From NCBI GenBank assembly GCA_964547855.1, contig CAZJPG010000009.1, forward strand, positions 1 through 45,048: a DNA stretch of 45,048 nucleotides. The letters run 5' to 3'. Source of the stretch: JBAZHE01 sp964547855 (GTDB lineage Bacteria; Patescibacteriota; Patescibacteriia; Patescibacteriales; WJLG01). Positions 32,766 through 39,282 of the stretch are shown here, in pieces; the first letter of the stretch is position 1; each line of letters opens with the position of its first letter. A model generated the notes under the pieces. That model saw only the letters and a program-made list of their open reading frames with translations, was not told where the DNA came from and searched no databases. Both the position numbers and the translations under genes were made by a program.

Positions 32766-33551
32766 ATGAGTTCTGATTTTTCTTTAGTTCCCTCCTTGTA
32801 CATAAAAAAGGTGGGGGAAAGCACTAGTAAACTTGAGCTTAAATTGACTACAGCCATGGATAAAATGCTAGTTCGTTTTACTGGCGGTTGTGGTCGTATG
32901 TCAGAGGAAGATGCTGAAGGTCTTTGTGATATGTTCACAGAAGCTTTTGATGGTTTTGCTGGAGGGATTATATTTGGCGGGACCAGAATACTTAAAAGAG
33001 ACAATGTTAGAAAGATCGTTCCGGGGATCACGGAGATCCCACCCATAATAAGAAGGAAATGTCCAAGGTCGGTTATTTTGGGGATTATCCCTAAGTCGAA
33101 TGATTTGCGTATTTCCGAACACGGCCTCATTGTTTCCAATGAGGAGGAGAATGATTTTTTTACCATTATCCATCCCGAACAAGACCAGTGTCTAGTTGTT
33201 CAACAATCGGTCGATCAAGGAGTGGATTGGGAAGCAGAATTCAAAGAGTGTATTCGGATAACCGAAGACCTTAAAAATTTTGCTGGCTTTCAATCGCTTC
33301 TTGTAAGCTATAATGGTGGAGGCGTCACTGAGAAGGAAATTTTGGCAACTGCTGAATTGGGCTGGCCGGTTTTATTAATAAACGGATCTGGTCGTAAAAC
33401 AGAGGAGTATGCCAATAATCATTGGTTCTTAAAGAAATATCCCAATGTGGTTGTGGCTGAAAAAAATGCCGCTTCCATTCGGAAGGAACTGATTTCCTTA
33501 GGTGTTATCAAGAGAGCATTCTCAATAGTTGAATTTCAGAAAACGGCCTAA
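32766..33551 (+). CDS. SLOG-superfamily (LSDAT/TRPM-type) domain protein
   Basis: 261 aa from ATG 32766, chosen over an upstream in-frame ATG at 32721 because AAGGAG lies 6 nt before it. Glycine motifs fit the Rossmann-like SLOG fold, as in the LSDAT family that includes the TRPM-channel N-terminus: GGIIFGGTR at residues 66-74, LLVSYNGGGVTEKEI at 178-192 and PVLLINGSGRKTEEY at 201-215, comparable to the VxxGSGRAxD signature. This family is proposed to sense or process nucleotide derivatives, often in conflict systems. A related fragment follows at 33599. Family assignment is from motif memory and moderately certain. Confidence 0.7.
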   Translation: MSSDFSLVPSLYIKKVGESTSKLELKLTTAMDKMLVRFTGGCGRMSEEDAEGLCDMFTEAFDGFAGGIIFGGTRILKRDNVRKIVPGITEIPPIIRRKCPRSVILGIIPKSNDLRISEHGLIVSNEEENDFFTIIHPEQDQCLVVQQSVDQGVDWEAEFKECIRITEDLKNFAGFQSLLVSYNGGGVTEKEILATAELGWPVLLINGSGRKTEEYANNHWFLKKYPNVVVAEKNAASIRKELISLGVIKRAFSIVEFQKTA

Positions 33552-33598
33552 TCAAGAGCCAATAACCACAAACAATTTTTCAAAGAGGAGACTTTTTT

Positions 33599-33978
33599 AT
33601 GACAAGTCCTTTTACTGTATCAACTCCGTCCAAGAGAATTCCTTTGCTCGTCATGGATGCTAAAGATGGTATTCCGGCTGCGTTCGCGCTTATGGGAACA
33701 AAGGCAAAAAACAGGGTGGCTATCCGATTGGGTGGGGGGTGCAAGGGGATGAATTCGGATGACAAAGCCGATATGATGAGTTTTTTTACTTCAGCCCTTG
33801 CTGGTTTTTCAGGAGTTATCTGGCAAGTGCGAAAAAAGGATCGGTGAGCTATGATGCGCGTGGCGAAGAAAATTCACGCCAAACGGTTACTTTTAAAAAT
33901 ATCACGGTCGCCGAACTCGCAAAAAAGATAAAAGAAGAAAATCTTGATGCGGCTTGTATCACGGCCATGATTTTTTAA
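33599..33978 (+). pseudogene. Frame-disrupted relative of the LSDAT-like gene (or -1 frameshifted CDS)
   Basis: Frame 1 encodes 82 aa (33599-33847) preceded by a good ribosome binding site (AGAGGAG, 8 nt spacing). Its segment RLGGGCKGMNSDDKADMMSF followed by FTSALAGFSGVIW matches RFTGGCGRMSEEDAEGLCDM and FTEAFDGFAGGIIF of the upstream protein, so the two are paralogous over about 40 residues. It then stops at TGA 33845. The -1 frame is open from upstream of this point to TAA 33976-33978 and encodes a plausible tail (SYDARGEENSRQ; ITVAELAKKIKEENLDAACI). The overlap contains A AAA AAG at 33832-33838 in the correct phase for -1 slippage. Either a degraded gene, a homopolymer error or programmed frameshifting. 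Confidence 0.6.
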
Positions 33979-34001
33979 GTCAAAATTGAACATTTAACAA
34001 A

Positions 34002-34036
34002 AGCGGTTCTTCGTAATGAAGAGCCGCCTTTTATTT
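34002..34036. terminator. Hairpin terminator between convergent genes
   Basis: GCGGTTCTTC (34003-34012), GTAAT loop, GAAGAGCCGC (34018-34027; one G-U), followed by TTTTATTTT. It lies between the plus-strand fragment and the minus-strand kinase gene and may serve both directions. Confidence 0.8.
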
Positions 34037-34049
34037 TATCCAATTTTGT

Positions 34050-34613
34050 CTATAGATTTTTGCAGATTTCATTATACACCTCCTCAATGCTTTGCTCGCC
34101 GTCTATCTCGATCAATTTTTCTTGCTGGCGGTAGTAGTCTATTAGTATTGTGGATTGTTCGTTGAAAATGCCAATGCGATTTTTGACGGCATCAAGGTCT
34201 TTGTCGTCGACGCGTCCAGTGATGGCCGAGCGCTCGTTGATGCGTTTAATAGCTTCTTCTTGACTTATTTTTAGGTAGAAGAATTTATTTACTGTAAGTC
34301 CTGATTTTGTTAAGATTTTATCCAGCATCTTGGCCTGATTGATCATGCGTGGAAAGCCGTCAAAGATGATTCCTGTCTCATTGGCTTGCTGATCGCAATT
34401 GCCGACCACTTGGATCATATCTTCGTCAGAAATTAAAATTCCCTTATCGACCTTTCCTTGGATCCTTTTGCCAAGTTCGCTGCCGGATTGTATTTCGGCG
34501 CGCAGTCTGTCGCCCATGCCGAATTGATATAGGCCAAAGGCTTTGGATAGTTTCTCGGCTTGAGTGGTCTTGCCGCAGGCTGGGAGGCCGTAAATTGATA
34601 TTATTTTATTCAT
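34050..34613 (-). CDS. Second adenylate-kinase-like nucleoside monophosphate kinase
   Basis: 187 aa, the only clearly supported minus-strand gene in the window. The P-loop is GLPACGKTTQ (residues 9-18), with Ala-Cys where adenylate kinases usually have Gly-Ser/Ala-Gly. IIFDGFPRM is the NMP-binding motif, and SAITGRVDDKDLDAVKNRI marks a short LID without zinc cysteines, as in short-type adenylate or UMP/CMP kinases. A canonical zinc-lid Adk is encoded 3.2 kb upstream, so this copy may have a different substrate. There is no Shine-Dalgarno before its ATG. Confidence 0.88.
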   Translation of the reverse strand: MNKIISIYGLPACGKTTQAEKLSKAFGLYQFGMGDRLRAEIQSGSELGKRIQGKVDKGILISDEDMIQVVGNCDQQANETGIIFDGFPRMINQAKMLDKILTKSGLTVNKFFYLKISQEEAIKRINERSAITGRVDDKDLDAVKNRIGIFNEQSTILIDYYRQQEKLIEIDGEQSIEEVYNEICKNL

Positions 34614-34657
34614 AAATATTTTTTGCTTTGATAAAACGCTTTTTAAAACGAATTTCT

Positions 34658-34686
34658 ATAATATCAGTAACTTATTCAAAAATCAA
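34658..34686 (-). promoter_or_regulatory. Minus-strand promoter for the second kinase gene
   Basis: Read on the minus strand: TTGATT (plus 34681-34686), 17-bp spacer, TATTAT (plus 34658-34663). It is divergent from, and 14 bp away from, the plus-strand promoter at 34700. Confidence 0.6.
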
Positions 34687-34699
34687 GATACGGTCGTAG

Positions 34700-34731
34700 T
34701 TGACAAAATTTTGTAAAATATATAATATAAT
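34700..34731 (+). promoter_or_regulatory. Promoter for the 52-aa gene
   Basis: TTGACA (34700-34705) followed by overlapping -10 candidates in TATAATATAAT (34721-34731): TAATAT at the ideal 17-bp spacing, or TATAAT at 15 or 20 bp. The leader to the ATG at 34806 is about 70 nt. Confidence 0.6.
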
Positions 34732-34805
34732 GTTGATTTATACGGCTCTGATAAGTACATTTATTGACAAAATAAAGGTTGTTTTAACAGTTAAGGAGGA
34801 GGCAC

Positions 34806-34964
34806 ATGAAAAGTGCTAGTTCTAGAGAAAGAGATCGTGGTGATTTTTCGCAACCAAAGTTTAATGAAGAAAGCTATAGTGAGGTAGGCGAGACTTCGTT
34901 GGGTGTGGTTTTATTGGATGATGACGATGAGCTTAAAGAATTGAGTTTTGGAGAACCAGATTAA
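34806..34964 (+). CDS. 52-aa acidic protein of unknown function
   Basis: A small gene supported by the strongest ribosome binding site in the window (AAGGAGGAGG at 34793-34802) and a good upstream promoter. It starts MKSASSRERDRGDFSQPKF, has a central hydrophobic stretch LGVVLLDDDDELKELSF and ends FGEPD. It is acidic in the C-terminal half, has no cysteines and no membrane helix. I do not recognise it; size and composition would fit a regulatory or inhibitor-type peptide, but this is speculation. A hairpin terminator follows at 35009. Confidence 0.6.
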   Translation: MKSASSRERDRGDFSQPKFNEESYSEVGETSLGVVLLDDDDELKELSFGEPD

Positions 34965-35008
34965 CTTGATGTTATATTGGCGATTTTCTAAAATTCATTG
35001 AACAAACT

Positions 35009-35031
35009 GAGAAGTCGTAAGACTTCTCTAT
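35009..35031 (+). terminator. Hairpin terminator after the 52-aa gene
   Basis: GAGAAGTC (35009-35016), GTAA tetraloop, GACTTCTC (35021-35028), then TATTTA. Perfect 8-bp stem with a GNRA-type loop and a weak T-run. Confidence 0.7.
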
Positions 35032-35062
35032 TTACCAGAGCCGTTTAAAATTAGTATAAATT

Positions 35063-35091
35063 TTGACACATCACTGAAGTTTTGTTATGAT
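35063..35091 (+). promoter_or_regulatory. aspS promoter
   Basis: TTGACA (35063-35068), exactly 17 bp, TATGAT (35086-35091). One of the best matches to sigma70 consensus in the window. It sets the transcript start near 35098, at the beginning of the T-box leader. Confidence 0.75.
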
Positions 35092-35097
35092 GGTGGT

Positions 35098-35276
35098 CAT
35101 AAAACGTTGAAGCCGCTGACACGGCCGAGTGGGGGAAGAAAGACTTTTTGGTCAAGTAGAACCTCCCGGGAGTTCCCGTCATAGAACACAAGAGTAAAAA
35201 GCGAGGTGGTACCGCGTCGTAGAACGCCCTTGCAAGACATACATATTATATATGTTGGTTTTGCAAGGGTTTTTTA
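35098..35276 (+). promoter_or_regulatory. T-box riboswitch upstream of aspS
   Basis: The T-box core AGGTGGTACCGCG is at 35204-35216 and is followed by an intrinsic terminator: CCCTTGCAA (35227-35235) with TTGCAAGGG (35261-35269) and T6. Uncharged tRNA binding through UGG(N) would favour an antiterminator. Only about 105 nt separate the predicted transcript start from the core, so the usual long Stem I is not possible. GCCG-CTGACA-CGGC (35112-35125) forms a hairpin whose loop shows GAC, an Asp codon, matching the aspS gene downstream. Another hairpin, CTCCCGGGAG (35163-35172), may be Stem III. The T-box class is firm; the specifier assignment is inference. Confidence 0.9.
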
Positions 35277-35309
35277 TTTATATAGGTATTAATCAATTAT
35301 TTTAAATCT

Positions 35310-37094
35310 ATGTTAAGAACGCATAATTGCGGACAATTGAAAAAAGCCGACGTCGGTCAGGCTGTCGAGCTTTCCGGCTGGGTATATCGTCGCCGCGACC
35401 ATGGTGGAGTCATCTTTATCGATCTAAGGGACCGCTATGGCGTGACCCAGATAAAATTCGATATCGATCATGGGACTTCAGCGGAAGTCATGAAGGACGC
35501 TGACCAGCTTCGCAGTGAGTGGGTCGTTAATGTCAAAGGAAAGGTGGTCGCTCGCCCTGATGACATGGTAAATTCGAAAATGGAAACTGGAGAAGTCGAG
35601 ATCGAAGTCGAAGAGTTGGTGATATTGAATAAATCTAAGGCTTTGCCCTTTGAACTTGAGGAAGAGAAGACATCTGGAGTCAATGAGGCTTTACGTTTGA
35701 AGTATCGCTTCTTGGACTTAAGACGCCCGCGTTTACAAGAAATAATGAAGAAACGTGACGATGTCATAACTTCAGTCAGAGAGTATTTTCATAGAAATGA
35801 TTTTATTGAGGTACAGACTCCGATATTGGCAAATTCTTCTCCAGAAGGAGCTCGCGATTATTTGATTCCTTCCCGTCTCTATCCAGGGAAATTCTTTGCT
35901 TTGCCGCAGGCCCCGCAACAATTCAAACAACTTTTAATGGTCGGTGGTTTAGATAGATATTTCCAGATCGCCCCATGTTTCCGCGACGAGGACCCTCGTT
36001 CTGATCGTCATCCGGGTGATTTCTATCAGATCGACTTGGAGATGAGCTTTGTGAAACAGGAAGATGTTTGGGCTATCGCTGAGCCTTTTATGAAGGAATT
36101 GACCAAAAAGCATACTAATAAAGAGATTTTATTCGATGTGTTCCCGCGCATACCTTATAACGAGGCAATGATCAAATACGGCTCCGATAAGCCAGATTTG
36201 CGCTTTGAGATGCCGATCAAACCGATCACTGAATTGATCAGTGTAGATTGCGGGTTTTCCGTCTTCGCCAATGCGGTAAAGGATGGGGGGGTGGTGCATG
36301 CCTTAAAAGTCGATGGCGGGAATGTCTTTACTCGCAGCATCATCGACGATTTGACGGAGTTGGCTAAAAGCAAAGGCGCCAAAGGATTGGCTTACATTCA
36401 GATGCGCCCAGAAGGCCCAGCTTCGCCGATCAATAAATTTTTAGGCGATGAATTAATGAACAAGATAGTTGCCGACGTCGAAGCCAAGACTGGCGATATA
36501 ATTTTCTTTGGCGCTGATACTTTAAAGGTTGTTTGCTCGGCTTTGGGTGCTGTTCGCAGTAAATGCGGCTCACTTCTTAATTTGAAAGACCCGAATAAGA
36601 TCGCTTTTGCCTGGATAATCGACTTTCCGATGTACGAGATGTCGGAAATAGAGGATGGTCGCGTAGATTTCTCTCACAACCCATTTTCCATGCCTAGTGG
36701 CGGATTGGATGCTCTAAACAACACCGATCCGCTCGAGATACATGCTAGCCAATACGATTTAGTCGCTAACGGATATGAATTGGCTTCAGGAGCTATCCGC
36801 AATCATGACCCAGAGATAATGTATAAGGCTTTTTCCTTGGCTGGGTATAGGAAGGAGGAGGTTGACGCCAAATTCGGCGCCATGCTTCGCGCCTTTGAAT
36901 ATGGTGCGCCTCCACATGGCGGTATGGCTTTCGGTTTTGACCGTATATTAATGATCTTCACTGATTTGGAGAATATTCGCGATGTTTATGCCTTCCCGAA
37001 GGACGGTCAAGGCAGGGACGTGATGATGGACTCTCCGGCGGAGGTCTCACCAAAACAATTGAAAGAATTGAAGATAAAGATAGTCGATATGTAA
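35310..37094 (+). CDS. aspS: Aspartyl-tRNA synthetase
   Basis: 594-aa bacterial-type class IIb synthetase. N-terminal OB-fold anticodon-binding domain (WVYRRRDHGGVIFIDLRDRY), catalytic motif 2 with CFRDEDPRSDRHPGDFYQID near residue 224, a GAD insertion domain in the middle, and motif 3 GGMAFGFDRILMIFTD near 537. Residue 31 is His (RRRDH31GG), as in non-discriminating enzymes of the Pseudomonas type, whereas E. coli has Leu there; the second diagnostic position (Lys or Gly near 82) is Asp85 here, so discrimination is undecided. Expression is likely controlled by the T-box leader. Confidence 0.97.
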   Translation: MLRTHNCGQLKKADVGQAVELSGWVYRRRDHGGVIFIDLRDRYGVTQIKFDIDHGTSAEVMKDADQLRSEWVVNVKGKVVARPDDMVNSKMETGEVEIEVEELVILNKSKALPFELEEEKTSGVNEALRLKYRFLDLRRPRLQEIMKKRDDVITSVREYFHRNDFIEVQTPILANSSPEGARDYLIPSRLYPGKFFALPQAPQQFKQLLMVGGLDRYFQIAPCFRDEDPRSDRHPGDFYQIDLEMSFVKQEDVWAIAEPFMKELTKKHTNKEILFDVFPRIPYNEAMIKYGSDKPDLRFEMPIKPITELISVDCGFSVFANAVKDGGVVHALKVDGGNVFTRSIIDDLTELAKSKGAKGLAYIQMRPEGPASPINKFLGDELMNKIVADVEAKTGDIIFFGADTLKVVCSALGAVRSKCGSLLNLKDPNKIAFAWIIDFPMYEMSEIEDGRVDFSHNPFSMPSGGLDALNNTDPLEIHASQYDLVANGYELASGAIRNHDPEIMYKAFSLAGYRKEEVDAKFGAMLRAFEYGAPPHGGMAFGFDRILMIFTDLENIRDVYAFPKDGQGRDVMMDSPAEVSPKQLKELKIKIVDM

Positions 37095-37100
37095 AAATAT

Positions 37101-37125
37101 AAAGAGGCCGTAAGGCCTCTTTGTG
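37101..37125 (+). terminator. Rho-independent terminator after aspS
   Basis: AAAGAGGCC (37101-37109), GTAA tetraloop, GGCCTCTTT (37114-37122). Perfect stem; bidirectional character from the A/T arms. Confidence 0.88.
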
Positions 37126-37145
37126 TATAAATTAAATAATTTTTT

Positions 37146-37763
37146 ATGAATGAAGGGAGTATTAATTTTTATCAAGAAAAATATAAAGAAGCAACTTCTA
37201 GAAGAGATGAAATTTTAAACTTAACAAGAGATTTAAGAATAAAAAATTTAGATCATATAAGAAGTTTTTTGTTTAACTTAGTGGTTATATCTTCAGCGGC
37301 TATTGTCGCAATCTTTCCGGTGGTCTTAAAAGATTTAAATTATTTTAAGAATCCTATTTTTGCAATAATCGGTTTGGCCATTTTGGTTTTAATGAATCTT
37401 GTTGGATTGTTTTATTTGAGTGTTTTGTTAATTAGGGAAAATAATAACCTTAGCAAGGCGGACGAATTTCATAATAAGGCAATAGAAAAGACTCTGGCGG
37501 ATATAGATAAGGGGCTTGTTGAGAAAACTGATCCAGCAGCATGGTTCACCAATCACATTAAGCTACTAGAAGATATTTCAAAAGAAGAGAACAACCTTAG
37601 GAGTGAGCAGGAACTTAAAGGCTTCGCTAAGTGGTTTGATGGCAATTTTTTAAGCTTGTTGGTTTATTCAATGATTATCGGAGTTGTATTTATAGTTATT
37701 TCTTTAATACCGTTTAAGATTGTTAGTGATGAGATTTTTTGGCTTTGTTTTCCGATGAAATGA
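37146..37763 (+). CDS. Membrane protein of unknown function
   Basis: 205 aa, not recognised. A charged N-terminal helix (residues 1-38) precedes two adjacent hydrophobic segments (about 43-62 and 70-95, SFLFNLVVISSAAIVAIFPV and IFAIIGLAILVLMNLVGLFY), a long charged coiled-coil-like cytoplasmic stretch (100-160), and a last segment (about 172-194). Codon use is markedly more AT-rich than in the neighbours (frequent AAA, ATA, TTA), which may indicate later acquisition. It lies between the aspS terminator and a block of palindromic repeats. Confidence 0.7.
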   Translation: MNEGSINFYQEKYKEATSRRDEILNLTRDLRIKNLDHIRSFLFNLVVISSAAIVAIFPVVLKDLNYFKNPIFAIIGLAILVLMNLVGLFYLSVLLIRENNNLSKADEFHNKAIEKTLADIDKGLVEKTDPAAWFTNHIKLLEDISKEENNLRSEQELKGFAKWFDGNFLSLLVYSMIIGVVFIVISLIPFKIVSDEIFWLCFPMK

Positions 37764-37786
37764 TTTAGTCCTATTTGCGAGCATCG

Positions 37787-37911
37787 AAAAATTCGGATAA
37801 GACAGAAGTCGTAAAAGCCGTGTAAAATCCCGTTGTCTGAAGGCCGTCGGTAATCCGACGGACAAGTATAGGGATTTTACTAGGCTTTATAGATGGAGGG
37901 CCCGAATTTTT
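37787..37911. repeat. Nested long palindromic repeat element
   Basis: A 125-bp set of nested inverted repeats: AAAAATTCGG (37787-37796) with CCGAATTTTT (37902-37911); AAAGCC (37814-37819) with GGCTTT (37883-37888); GTAAAATCCC (37822-37831) with GGGATTTTAC (37871-37880); and an apical CCGTCGG-TAAT-CCGACGG (37844-37861). This could form one long cruciform or RNA hairpin, like a REP/MITE-type element. It occupies part of the 440-bp gap 37764-38203, which shows no convincing gene. Confidence 0.7.
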
Positions 37912-37930
37912 TGCCGCGAGCGATTTTTGC

Positions 37931-37952
37931 GCCACTTTTTTAAAAAAGTGGC
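37931..37952. repeat. Perfect 22-bp palindrome
   Basis: GCCACTTTTTT directly followed by its reverse complement AAAAAAGTGGC, with no spacer. It sits just outside the 125-bp palindromic element and may be part of the same repeat unit or a terminator-like structure. A further imperfect hairpin CGTTTC/GAAACG lies at about 38000-38035. Confidence 0.75.
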
Positions 37953-38072
37953 AGAGGATGAGGATTTTTGAATAATTTTGGAAAAAAGACAAAGAAAGGC
38001 GTTTCTCACATTTGCTTACGCTCAGATTCGAAACGACAAATAACTAGGTGCTTAATTGAAAATTACATACCT

Positions 38073-38101
38073 TTGTCTTATTTTTAATAAAATAGTAAAA
38101 T
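38073..38101 (+). promoter_or_regulatory. Promoter of the DUF5671 gene
   Basis: TTGTCT (38073-38078), 17-bp spacer, TAAAAT (38096-38101). The predicted transcript start near 38108 places the MITE-like element within the 5' leader. Confidence 0.5.
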
Positions 38102-38120
38102 AATACAGTAAGACTTAACA

Positions 38121-38195
38121 TTGTCATGTCCGCGCAGGCGGGTATCCAGAATTTAGCCAAAAAACACTGGATTCAGGCCTTCACTGGAATGACAA
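38121..38195. mobile_element. MITE-like repeat with terminal inverted repeats
   Basis: 75 bp bounded by TTGTCAT and ATGACAA. The arms match imperfectly over about 29 bp, both ending inward in ATCCAG/CTGGAT; the left arm includes the small hairpin CCGC-GCAG-GCGG. The pattern resembles the widespread bacterial repeat family with TGTCATTCCCGCG-type ends and internal GGAATCCAG, here diverged. It lies immediately upstream of the next start codon, and reading through it produces a spurious N-terminal extension of that protein. Confidence 0.75.
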
Positions 38196-38203
38196 GCAAA
38201 AAT

Positions 38204-39175
38204 ATGGACCAAAACATTTCATCGCGGCCATTCAATGCCGCCAAATTCGTTTTTCTGTACCTTACCCACTTAGTCTCTTTGGTTTTTATGGCCATTTCTT
38301 TCGGCATGATAATCTTTCAGGCCATAAACAAGTTTATCGAAGACCCAGTAAATCTTTATAGTGCTTTTTATCAAGAGGATGCTTTGAGATTTGGTATCGC
38401 CGCCTTGCTTGTTTTCTCACCAGTATATTATGTTGTCAGCAAGTTCATATACAAAGCCTTGTTCAACGGCGAGATCAAACGCGATTCTGGTATTCGTCGC
38501 TGGCTCACGTACTTGATACTCTTCGTCTCTTTCTTGGTCTTTGCCGGTTACCTAGTTGGTTTTATAATTAGTTTCTTGTCGGGAGAACTTACTATAAAAT
38601 TTCTTTTGAAAGTTATTTCTGTGATCGTGATAGCTGCGACTGTTTTTAGTTTTTATCTTTACGACATCATGAGAAAGGAAACTGAAGGTAAAAAAGATAA
38701 GGTCGTTAAGATTTATTTCTATGCTACCTTGGCAGCGGTCGTCATCGCTTTTGTCGGCGCTTTCTTTGTAGCTGGAAACCCAGCAACGACTCGCGCTAAA
38801 AAGTTAGACGATGACATCTTGCAGAAGTTTAACAACATCGATAATTGTGTGGATCAATATTATCGCGAAAAGAAAGTCATGCCGCAGAACATCGATGAAA
38901 TAAAGAATGACTGTAGTTATTTGCTTGATGAGTCGCTAAAAGATAAAGTAACCGGAAAAGCCTTTGAATATAGGCTTAAAGAGGGGAAGGCATATGAACT
39001 TTGCGCAGAATTCCGTTCATCTAATAAGAATGAACAGCCTAAGCCTTATTACTCCGCACCAGATATGAAATCTAATATCCATGATTCCGGTTGGCAGTGT
39101 TTAGAAAGAAAAGTTTATTATGTCGATACTTCGACTGAAAAGAATATAGTTCCAGAGCCGGTCTTGATAGATTAA
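38204..39175 (+). CDS. DUF5671-type membrane protein with extracytoplasmic C-terminal domain
   Basis: 323 aa from ATG 38204; an in-frame ATG at 38126 is rejected because the extra 26 residues are encoded by the repeat element. Residues about 15-200 hold five hydrophobic segments with the DUF5671-like pattern FVFLYLTHLVSLVFMAISFG, DALRFGIAALLVFSPVYYVV, RRWLTYLILFVSFLVFAGYL and FYLYDIMRKE. After the last segment (about 180-205, ending VAGNPATTRAKKLDDD) a soluble domain resembles the pilin/pseudopilin C-terminal pattern (NCVDQYYREKKVMPQNIDE; TGKAFEYRL), with Cys residues that could form disulfides. Role unknown. Confidence 0.8.
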   Translation: MDQNISSRPFNAAKFVFLYLTHLVSLVFMAISFGMIIFQAINKFIEDPVNLYSAFYQEDALRFGIAALLVFSPVYYVVSKFIYKALFNGEIKRDSGIRRWLTYLILFVSFLVFAGYLVGFIISFLSGELTIKFLLKVISVIVIAATVFSFYLYDIMRKETEGKKDKVVKIYFYATLAAVVIAFVGAFFVAGNPATTRAKKLDDDILQKFNNIDNCVDQYYREKKVMPQNIDEIKNDCSYLLDESLKDKVTGKAFEYRLKEGKAYELCAEFRSSNKNEQPKPYYSAPDMKSNIHDSGWQCLERKVYYVDTSTEKNIVPEPVLID

Positions 39176-39191
39176 AACATCTTTCGAAAAT

Positions 39192-39229
39192 AAAAAAATC
39201 GATCGTCATCATGGCGATCGATTTTTTTT
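39192..39229 (+). terminator. Rho-independent terminator
   Basis: AATCGATCG (39197-39205), 9-nt loop, CGATCGATT (39215-39223), flanked by A- and T-tracts that extend the pairing. Ends the DUF5671 gene. Confidence 0.92.
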
Positions 39230-39282
39230 ACAAAGAAAATTATAAAATATTTTATTTACCTCTTCCACAGTTTTTTATTTGA

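Noticed and set aside
37771..37992. 73-codon minus-strand open frame in the aspS-downstream gap
   Set aside because: It consists largely of the nested palindromic repeats and has no ribosome binding site; it is better explained as repeat DNA.
38126..38203. Upstream ATG adding 26 residues to the DUF5671 protein
   Set aside because: The codons coincide with the inverted-repeat element 38121-38195, and the ATG at 38204 has the local start context.
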